From NCBI GenBank assembly GCA_015233515.1, contig JADFXS010000168.1, positions 1 to 6,327 of the forward strand: a DNA stretch of 6,327 nucleotides. Direction: 5' to 3'. Both the position numbers and the translations under genes were made by a program. This document shows, one piece after another, positions 1 to 5,243 of this stretch. Numbering within the stretch: the stretch's first letter is position 1; every line of letters starts with the position of its first letter. The notes under the pieces were generated by a model. The model had not been told where the DNA came from. It saw only the letters and a program-made list of their open reading frames with translations, and did no database searches. The stretch comes from Deltaproteobacteria bacterium. Its GTDB lineage: Bacteria > Desulfobacterota > Desulfarculia > Adiutricales > JAGVGV01.

Positions 1-303
1 CATCTGGAATGACGATATAATTGTCATTCCGAACGAATGTGAGGAATCTTATCACCTCCGAAGGTGGTCAGGCCGCCGCTTAATTCCACAGAATTGGGAT
101 ATCACCCTGGTTTTTTTACGAGAAAAATAATGGTGGCACGATGTTTTCAACTGCAAGGTTGAAGCGCAGAATGAACAGCCTCACCGCAGATGTGCGTTGC
201 GGTAAAAGGGGGCTAGGCCGGGCTCTGCACCGACGGTAACATCTTGGTATAAAACCATAAAATAGAATTAGTCCGTTTTGCGTGTTTGCGTGAATAAAAT
301 TGC
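1..303. other. Intergenic region without a recognisable gene
   Basis: No coding frame of useful length or resemblance is visible on either strand. Apart from the repeat at the extreme left, it holds a small hairpin ACCGCA...TGCGGT (about 183-203) followed by AAAA. From about 245 the DNA becomes AT-rich and leads into the riboswitch promoter. No tRNA or other known RNA was recognised here. The upstream gene must lie outside the window. Confidence 0.5.
6..50. repeat. Inverted repeat and probable dispersed intergenic repeat
   Basis: GGAATGAC (6-13) and GTCATTCC (23-30) form perfect 8-base arms around a 9-base loop. The right arm continues as GTCATTCCGAACGAATGTGA and then GGAATCTT up to base 50. 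This closely resembles the GTCATTCC-GAGCGAA-GAGGAATCT type of dispersed intergenic repeat seen in many bacterial genomes. The match to that class is from memory; only the inverted repeat is directly visible. A second small hairpin, CACCT (53-57) with AGGTG (62-66) around a CCGA loop, follows immediately. Confidence 0.45.
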
Positions 304-332
304 TTGACTTTTGATCAGAGCTATATTATGAT
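304..332 (+). promoter_or_regulatory. Sigma70-type promoter of the riboswitch transcript
   Basis: TTGACT (304-309) and TATGAT (327-332) are separated by exactly 17 bases, a near-consensus -35/-10 pair. Initiation would be expected around 338-341. That places the first aptamer (from 357) some 15-20 bases into the transcript, which is the usual arrangement for a transcriptional riboswitch. Alternative -10-like hexamers in the same AT-rich stretch (TATATT at 322, TATTAT at 324) have poorer spacing. Confidence 0.7.
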
Positions 333-356
333 CACGCTCCAATAACACAAATTAAT

Positions 357-456
357 GATTACTGAAGGGCAAACCACCTGAAAGGGTGGGACGCAAAACT
401 TCCGACCTACGTTCTTCCCAACAAAGAATACGGTAGCGGGGCTGCTAAGTGAAATC
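357..456 (+). ncRNA. Cyclic di-GMP-I (GEMM-I) riboswitch aptamer, copy 1
   Basis: The RNA carries the conserved GEMM-I core in order: AGGGCAAACC (366-375), a P2 hairpin CCACCT-GAAA-GGGTGG with its GNRA tetraloop, the GGGACGCAAA joining segment, then the P3 arm closing with GGTAGCGGGGCT (432-443). P1 can form from GATT+ACT (357-363) with AGT+AATC (448-456). The P3 extension pairs TTCTT (412-416) with AAGAA (424-428). The base equivalent to Vc2 G20 is G368, which in this family favours c-di-GMP over cGAMP. It is the 5' member of a tandem pair with only one base between the two P1 stems. Confidence 0.93.
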
Positions 457-457
457 A

Positions 458-551
458 TCGCTGAAGGGCAAACCATCCGAAAGGGTGGGACGCAAAACTT
501 CCGACCTAAGTTCTCCCCTCTAGAGAATACGGTAGCGGGGCTGCCAAGTGA
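458..551 (+). ncRNA. Cyclic di-GMP-I (GEMM-I) riboswitch aptamer, copy 2
   Basis: This second aptamer is almost identical to the one 99 bases upstream. It has AGGGCAAACC (465-474), P2 CCATCC-GAAA-GGGTGG, GGGACGCAAA, and P3 ending in GGTAGCGGGGCT (531-542). P1 pairs TCGCT (458-462) with AGTGA (547-551). Differences from copy 1 preserve pairing: the P3 extension is TTCTC/GAGAA (511-515 with 523-527), where copy 1 has TTCTT/AAGAA, so one T:A pair has become C:G. The G20 equivalent is G467. Its P3 strand AGCGGG (534-539) is also complementary to the 5' arm of the following terminator, so this copy probably forms the switching interface. Confidence 0.93.
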
Positions 552-564
552 CGTAAATACGGCG

Positions 565-595
565 CCCGCTTTCCATTTTGGAAGCGGGTTTTTTT
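565..595 (+). terminator. Intrinsic terminator, expression platform of the tandem riboswitch
   Basis: CCCGCT (565-570) pairs with AGCGGG (583-588). TCC (572-574) pairs with GGA (580-582), with one bulged T and a 5-base ATTTT loop. Seven T residues (589-595) follow, so this is a classic Rho-independent terminator. The same CCCGCT can instead pair with AGCGGG (534-539) inside P3 of aptamer 2. When c-di-GMP locks that strand in the aptamer, CCCGCT is free to form the terminator. The inferred logic is therefore expression off at high c-di-GMP. Confidence 0.85.
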
Positions 596-599
596 GTTG

Positions 600-1570
600 T
601 ATTTTCAGCCCCGAGCTGATCGGTCCCACACTTGTGTGGGGGGGCCTCTAGCAGCCAAACCGCTCCGTGATCTTCCTGGTCAATTCCTCTGCTTTATGTT
701 GCTGCTGACGTGGACATTCGTTTACGCCCAGGAGCGAGAGTCGGTCAATCGGGCATCAACCAACTTAACAAAAAGATTCAGGCGGCGTCGACCGATGGGC
801 AGCCGGCGATAATCCCGTGGCAAGGTTCTTCTATTAGGAATCCTTGAGCCATACCGGTCCCCTATTGTCTTCAATTGCGTCCAGCGACGGGTAACCTTCA
901 CTGGCGGAAGGGGAGGCTTTTGCCTTGGCCGGGTCGCTCTCCACCATCACGTTTAGCTAATTATTACCGGATGTTGGGATGTATTGCGCTTGTCGCGCGA
1001 CCAAACTTAGATTTCGGGCTCGCGACCAGGAATGTCAACTAAGCCGGGAAATCCTGTTGTTTCGTGACCGGCTAGTTGGATTGTCCCGGAAGAACATCCG
1101 CAGTTGTGCAGTACCTGTACTATGCAGGTCCAAAGATTACCGGGCGGCTCAAGGCTCGCCGGACCCGGAAAAAAGCTTTAGAAATTAGCCCAGGCGGTCA
1201 CATCCAAGGATGGTTGCGGCATGCCAGGGTGACCAAGGGCGATCACCAGACTATTATCGCCTCGTTTATGGTCCGCATCTAAGTTTCGCAAGGAAGAAGT
1301 GGCAGTGATGGTTCCCGACTGGGAATTATCCGGAAGGTGGTTGATTGACCATTGGTCTGAATAAACAGTTTCCCCGGCCCTGGTCGCGCAGAGAAGACCA
1401 ACATCATCTATATGTTTAAATAAAGCGCATCTCCCAATTCCAGTTTTCTGCGGCATTGCTCCTCACACGCCATGTTCTGCAATACCGGAAGGCAACATCA
1501 AGAGGCCTCCTGGATATCGGGAAATCAACAATGAACATGCTGTTATCAGTTATAAAGGAAGAGTAATTAT
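600..1570. other. Long region without a convincing gene, between riboswitch terminator and first receiver-TPR gene
   Basis: Open frames here are short, lack good ribosome binding sites and match no family I recognise. Visible structure includes a hairpin CCCACA-CTTG-TGTGGG (625-640) just after the terminator. A short hydrophobic frame begins at ATG 696 (MLLLTWTFVYAQ...), looks signal-peptide-like, and has no Shine-Dalgarno sequence. A minus-strand 37-codon frame spans 947-834 (begins MVESDPAKAK, ends WLKDS). Dyads are ACCTG-N7-CAGGT (1113-1129) and GACCA-T-TGGTC (1347-1357). A mini-ORF at 1531-1566 (MNMLLSVIKEE) stops four bases before the next gene. The region may contain decayed coding sequence or be the long leader of 1571-3247. 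The sequence does not decide which. Confidence 0.5.
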
Positions 1571-3247
1571 ATGCATGTTATAAATGAACTGAGTGTTTTG
1601 GTCGTAGATGACTCCCGGTATGGTCGGGATCAGATTAAACGGGCCATTTCGGATTTGCCGTTCCAGAAGGTGTACGAGGCTGATGGGGGGTTCCAGGCCC
1701 TGACTATCATGCGACGGCGTCCAGTCCATTTGGTCTTCTCAGACTTCCGGATGCCCAAGATGCCAGGTTTGGTCTTTCTGAAAATTCTCAAGAACGATCC
1801 TGATATTAGTGACGTTCCATTTATCATGGTTATTGAAAAAGCCGACACCAGGAGCAACGAAGGCAACGACCAAAAAATGTCGCAGGAAGCCGGAGCAGAC
1901 GGAATCCTAGTCAAACCCTTGAACCCCGCTGACACTTGCCGAATGGCAATTAGCGTCTTATCCAAGACCATCGATCGGGATAAGGAAAACATGTATGTGG
2001 CCATGGACGCGGCAGATGCCCACAGTAAAGCCGGCCAGATCGACGTGGCTATTCTGGAATACGAAAAGGCCATCCAATTTAAAGACAACATCCCGTCTCG
2101 GATAATGCTGGGGACGCACTACCTGGCCAAGAAGGAGCACAGGAAGGCAATGAGTCATTTCATGGGTGCGCTGAGACAGAATCCCAATTGTCTGGAGGCC
2201 TTATTAAACATGGGCCGGATGTTCAAGGAGCTGGGTGATCTTCCTAAGGCTATGAAAGTTCTTGAGGAGGGGCTTAAGAGAGCCGAAACTATCAGTAAAT
2301 ATCCACAATTACATGGATATACCAATTTCTATATTGGCCGGATTCAACTGGAATTAGATCATCTCAAACTTGCCTTGACGAGTTTTGCCAAGGCCTCCGA
2401 GGCCGAACCAACCAGCCAAGGAATGCAGATAGAGATCGGTAACGCGCTAACAGAAAAAGGCTTTCATGAAGAGGCTATTCCCTATTTCACAAAAGCTGTG
2501 GCCATTGACCCGTTTAAGCTTCATGTCTACAACCTGGTCGGGATTTCGCTGCGAAAAGTTGGACGCTATGAAGAGGCTGTCCGGCAATATAAAAAGGCCT
2601 TGGAATTAATGCCGGGAGACGAAAATATTTATTATAACATTGCCAGGGCATACTATGAAATGGGGGATTTGAAACAGGCTGAGGCGAGCGTTAGAGCGGC
2701 CCTGAATATCAATCCGAAATTTGAGGAGGCCTCTCTATTCCTCAAAGCCATTTGTAAACCGGGAAAAACTGCCGCAGGGCCGACCCTTGTTCATCGCAAA
2801 ACCGACCAGCTCGACGAAGTAATTTCAAAATACGAGAAGACTGTTGAATCTAATGACAATATTGGGATCAGAATCCTTCTGGGGAAGCTTTGCACGGACA
2901 AACAAGATTTCAACAGATCAAAGAATCATTTCATCGCCGCGCTAAGGCTTGATTCTAGTTGCCTGGAGGCCTTCCTGGGCATGGGCCGGATGTTCAAGGA
3001 GATGGGTGAATATCGTCGAGCATTGAAAGCCCTTGAAGAAGGTCTTAAGCGCGCGGACCAGGCCATTGACCAACCAGAGTCGTCGGGATATGTCAGTTTC
3101 TATGTTGACCAAATTCAAAAAGAGGTAGTTCAGATTTCTGCCGTTGAGGAATATTCCCAAAGTTTCCGCACCCATTCCAGAGAACTGAATCACATCCACA
3201 AACATCGGCGGGCCCAAGACTCGGCTGTAGCCAGCCTTGAGCATTGA
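1571..3247 (+). CDS. Response regulator receiver domain with TPR repeats (558 aa)
   Basis: This is a cytoplasmic CheY-like receiver fused to a long tetratricopeptide scaffold, with no DNA-binding or enzymatic output domain. Receiver, about residues 7-132: acidic pair D13/D14 in VVDDS, phosphoacceptor D58 in SDFRMP, and K115 in GILVKP. The usual Thr/Ser after beta-4 is Ile88 (PFIMVI), and the following loop is about five residues longer than in the downstream paralogue. TPR units run from about 155 to 395, clearest at 317-350 and 351-384 (motifs such as GRYEEAVRQYKKALELMP). A second block at 412-519 duplicates residues 155-262. The C-terminal tail is His/Arg-rich. The ATG start has AAGGAAGAG seven bases upstream. 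The role is probably a phosphorylation-modulated protein-protein adaptor, possibly in motility or polarity given the neighbouring MglA. The partner is unknown. Confidence 0.92.
   Translation: MHVINELSVLVVDDSRYGRDQIKRAISDLPFQKVYEADGGFQALTIMRRRPVHLVFSDFRMPKMPGLVFLKILKNDPDISDVPFIMVIEKADTRSNEGNDQKMSQEAGADGILVKPLNPADTCRMAISVLSKTIDRDKENMYVAMDAADAHSKAGQIDVAILEYEKAIQFKDNIPSRIMLGTHYLAKKEHRKAMSHFMGALRQNPNCLEALLNMGRMFKELGDLPKAMKVLEEGLKRAETISKYPQLHGYTNFYIGRIQLELDHLKLALTSFAKASEAEPTSQGMQIEIGNALTEKGFHEEAIPYFTKAVAIDPFKLHVYNLVGISLRKVGRYEEAVRQYKKALELMPGDENIYYNIARAYYEMGDLKQAEASVRAALNINPKFEEASLFLKAICKPGKTAAGPTLVHRKTDQLDEVISKYEKTVESNDNIGIRILLGKLCTDKQDFNRSKNHFIAALRLDSSCLEAFLGMGRMFKEMGEYRRALKALEEGLKRADQAIDQPESSGYVSFYVDQIQKEVVQISAVEEYSQSFRTHSRELNHIHKHRRAQDSAVASLEH
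2033..2356 (+). repeat. Intragenic duplication, copy A (TPR block, residues 155-262)
   Basis: This segment encodes GQIDVAILEYEKAIQFKDNI and continues through CLEALLNMGRMFKELGDLPK and GLKRA to about residue 262. It aligns without large gaps to residues 412-519 of the same protein, 771 bases downstream. Identity is highest around NMGRMFKE, where TGGGCCGGATGTTCAAGGAG (2211-2230) is preserved at DNA level in both copies. Confidence 0.8.
2804..3127 (+). repeat. Intragenic duplication, copy B (TPR block, residues 412-519)
   Basis: This is the second copy of the block described at 2033-2356. Matching landmarks are EKTVESNDNI for EKAIQFKDNI, CLEAFLGMGRMFKEMGEYRR for CLEALLNMGRMFKELGDLPK, and LEEGLKRAD for LEEGLKRAE. 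TGGGCCGGATGTTCAAGGAG recurs at 2982-3001. The region between the two copies holds the more canonical TPR units. The duplication is therefore interrupted rather than strictly tandem. Confidence 0.8.
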
Positions 3248-3260
3248 CGATATGCGTCAA
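3244..3260. promoter_or_regulatory. Perfect dyad at the end of the first receiver-TPR gene
   Basis: TTGACG-ATATG-CGTCAA is a perfect 6-5-6 inverted repeat. It overlaps the TGA stop (3245-3247) of the upstream gene and begins the 217-base gap before the next receiver-TPR gene. It could be a transcription factor operator. No poly-T follows, so it is not a standard intrinsic terminator. A related half-palindrome, TTGACC-ACTCA-GGTCTT, lies upstream of the MglA gene on its coding strand (5941-5925). Confidence 0.3.
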
Positions 3261-3363
3261 CTATCAAATTACAATATTTAATAACATATTTTCCAGTTTG
3301 TTCACCGTCCTGTAACCGATCACTGGATCCGATTATGTCTTCAAATTACGTGGGAAAGGCTCA

Positions 3364-3468
3364 ATGACGACTCAACAGCACACATCTGGGGAACCGGCCT
3401 TTCTGAATCCATTTTCAAGACCCGGTGACCGGAAACACATATTTCATTCAACGAGACTTGAGAGATGA
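3364..3468 (+). CDS. Possible small ORF overlapping the second receiver-TPR gene (34 aa)
   Basis: An ATG at 3364 has GGGAAAGG (3352-3359) four bases before it. The frame stays open for 34 codons (begins MTTQQHTSGEPAFLNPF, ends HSTRLER). It stops at TGA 3466-3468, overlapping the ATG (3465) of the next gene as ATGA, the signature of translational coupling. The peptide matches no family I know, has no membrane segment or signal peptide, and is mildly basic. It could be a translated leader that delivers ribosomes to the downstream start, whose own Shine-Dalgarno sequence is weak. It could equally be a chance frame of this length, so support is modest. Confidence 0.3.
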   Translation: MTTQQHTSGEPAFLNPFSRPGDRKHIFHSTRLER

Positions 3469-4754
3469 GCAAATTTTCTGAAATGACCGCTTTGGTCGTA
3501 GATGATTCATTAACAGCGCGTAAATTTTCGGTAGACGCCTTGAAAAGCATAGGTTTTGGTGACATTCTTCAAGCCAATGACGGGAAAATAGCTCTCGACC
3601 TGGCCCAAGCCAATGATTTGGCAATTGTTTTATGTGATCATAATATGCCCGGACTTACTGGTGCCCAATTATTGGAGAGATTCAAGACTGATCCGGAATT
3701 ACAATGGGTTCCGTTTATTGCGGTGAGCGCAGAAACTAGAGAGGACATAATTCGGCGAATAATAGCCAGTGGCGCAGACGGCTTTCTCCGGAAACCCTTT
3801 TCGCATAAAAAGATAAGGGACATGATTAATTCAGTTTTAGAGCAAAGAGACAATCCTGTCAATTCGGACTTAATGGCTGCGCATTACATGATTCAAGGAG
3901 GCCAGTACAGTGCGGCCTTATGCTTACTTTACAAAATCCACGGAATTGGTTCCAGGTTAGCCCCTTGGTGGTTTTACGTGGGAGAATGCCTGCGCGGCAA
4001 ATCCGATTTTGACAATGCCATCAAAAGTTATGAAAGAGCGCTTCAACTCTTTCCCAATTACTACAAGGCCCTCATGGCCTTGGTGCGAATATATGAGACA
4101 AACAGAGAGAAGAATTTTGAATATGAAAGAGCATATTTTAAGTATTTGGAAAAATCTGTCGAAGTCAATCCGCATAATGTAAAAGGCCGGTTAAATTTAT
4201 TCCATTTTTTGAATGACCGGGGAGACCGAGAAAAAGCCAGAAAGGTCTTGCTCGCCACCCTACCAATTGTTCGCGATGACAAAACTCCTAACGATCTCAT
4301 TGCGGTGGCCAGGGCGTTGATCAAGTTTGAAAAGAAGGAGGAAGAAGAGGGTGAAGACACCTCGAATGGTCAAGAGCAAAAAAGAAAAAGGGAAAGTTTC
4401 AGTTTGATCACCAAGGCCAAATTACTCTTGGAGGATGGGGCTATCGTGCATGCCAAAGATACGCGCTATCTTAATCAAATGACAATGATTTATCACGAAA
4501 TCGGAGAGACCAAGAAGGCGCTCAATTTTTGTGATCGGAACTTGGAGAAAGCGCCGGAAGACCCCAACCTGCTGTTCAATAAAGCGGCATTGCTGAAGGA
4601 GTTTGGGAAGTATGCCGAGGCGTGGAACGTGATCCAACTGGCATATGAGCTTGCACCCAACGATCAGAACATACGGGAAGCTTACGTTTTTTTGGAAGAT
4701 AAAAAGAATAGATTAATAAATGGACCGGGGCCGATCCATCAAAAGTACACTTGA
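3465..4754 (+). CDS. Response regulator receiver domain with TPR repeats (429 aa)
   Basis: This is a paralogue of the upstream receiver-TPR protein, predicted cytoplasmic, again with no classical output domain. The receiver (about residues 7-125) is complete: D13/D14 in VVDDS, phosphoacceptor D58 in CDHNMPG, S88 in PFIAVSAE, and K110 in GFLRKPF. It should therefore be competent for phospho-signalling. TPR-like helices follow: residues 136-201 (including DNAIKSYERALQLFPNYYKA), 202-270, and 335-410 (including GETKKALNFCDRNLEKAPED and GKYAEAWNVIQLAYELAPND). A highly charged linker at 288-311 (KKEEEEGED then KRKRE) interrupts the helical array and may be a flexible hinge. The start at 3465 is chosen because it precedes the receiver by the normal few residues. 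Its ribosome binding site is weak (GAGA about ten bases upstream). The proposed role is a scaffold or adaptor controlled by phosphorylation; the cognate kinase is not in the window. Confidence 0.92.
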   Translation: MSKFSEMTALVVDDSLTARKFSVDALKSIGFGDILQANDGKIALDLAQANDLAIVLCDHNMPGLTGAQLLERFKTDPELQWVPFIAVSAETREDIIRRIIASGADGFLRKPFSHKKIRDMINSVLEQRDNPVNSDLMAAHYMIQGGQYSAALCLLYKIHGIGSRLAPWWFYVGECLRGKSDFDNAIKSYERALQLFPNYYKALMALVRIYETNREKNFEYERAYFKYLEKSVEVNPHNVKGRLNLFHFLNDRGDREKARKVLLATLPIVRDDKTPNDLIAVARALIKFEKKEEEEGEDTSNGQEQKRKRESFSLITKAKLLLEDGAIVHAKDTRYLNQMTMIYHEIGETKKALNFCDRNLEKAPEDPNLLFNKAALLKEFGKYAEAWNVIQLAYELAPNDQNIREAYVFLEDKKNRLINGPGPIHQKYT

Positions 4755-5243
4755 TCCGATGAGTTGCTATTTGTTTAGGCTTGATCTGAGGCGTCATGGG
4801 TCTCTGAAGTCCTAGCCGGCTGTCTCAAGGTACCGGAAGCCAGAGACGACTTCCTGGGATTCTTTGTCGCCGGTCATAATATGGATTATGTACACCGAAT
4901 TCTTGAGTCAATCCACCTGCTCTTTATTTCCGACGGATCTCCGGACTAATTCTGTCAGGGTGGGCCGGACTAAGCCCCTTAACTTAATGAAAATGACCAA
5001 GTAAAAATGGGCGGTGTTGTTTTTCTAAGATGTTGGATGAATGTGAACGTCGACGGTTGCGGTTGATCACAATCATGATGGCATGAAATCGAACCGGCCA
5101 TAAGTGGCACTCACAAAAAATTGTGGTGGGTTAATCGTTGAAAACGGCAAGAAACGTCAGGAGCTTGAAGATTGCGGGTTACAGCGGTTTGATTTAGAGA
5201 CACCGGCTCCAGACATCCCCGGCGGCAAGCAGCCCCGCGGTTA
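4755..5243. other. Convergent intergenic region, mostly without recognisable content
   Basis: This lies between the 3' end of the second receiver-TPR gene and the 3' end of the minus-strand MglA gene. No clear intrinsic terminator with a T-run is visible for either. A short direct repeat CCGGACTAA occurs twice between 4930 and 4980. A 55-codon open frame without a start (about 4783-4950) reads like ordinary protein but matches nothing I know. The right end carries the possible PilZ-like fragment listed separately. Confidence 0.45.
5104..5243 (+). pseudogene. Possible remnant of a PilZ-like N-terminus
   Basis: The frame from GTG 5104 reads ...ENGKKRQELEDCGLQRFDLETPAPDI before running into sequence antisense to the MglA gene. 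The RFDLETPA segment resembles the start of many PilZ (c-di-GMP receptor) domains, where an R-x3-R motif precedes a first strand such as RFDLEIPV. The expected first Arg four residues upstream is absent (CGLQRF), there is no ribosome binding site, and nothing resembling the rest of a PilZ barrel follows. It is either a fragment truncated at the MglA 3' end or a chance resemblance. The c-di-GMP riboswitch nearby makes it worth recording, not believing. Confidence 0.2.

Noticed and set aside
696..836. Secreted small protein with a frameshift: hydrophobic MLLLTWTFVYAQ in one frame, then ARVGQSGINQLNKKIQ in another
   Set aside because: Tempting as a riboswitch target, but there is no Shine-Dalgarno sequence, no known family, and joining frames without homology is not justified.
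834..947. Minus-strand 37-codon frame starting MVESDPAKAK
   Set aside because: Composition looks protein-like, but it has no ribosome binding site, a stop just upstream, and no recognisable family. Chance cannot be excluded.
1113..1129. ACCTG-N7-CAGGT, lux-box-like dyad
   Set aside because: Lux boxes are about 20 bp with longer arms; this is 17 bp, not placed at a promoter, and there is no LuxR/LuxI gene in view.
979..1456. Several 68-92 codon open frames on both strands
   Set aside because: They overlap each other, have unnatural composition (Arg/Cys-rich), lack ribosome binding sites and match no family.
1630..2091. Long minus-strand open frame (153 codons) inside the first receiver-TPR gene
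   Set aside because: It is antisense to a well-conserved receiver domain and matches no family; a shadow frame.
4783..4950. 55-codon open frame (…FLGFFVAGHNMDYVHRIL…) after the second receiver-TPR gene
   Set aside because: It has no start codon, no ribosome binding site and no family match; a frame this long is unsurprising by chance.
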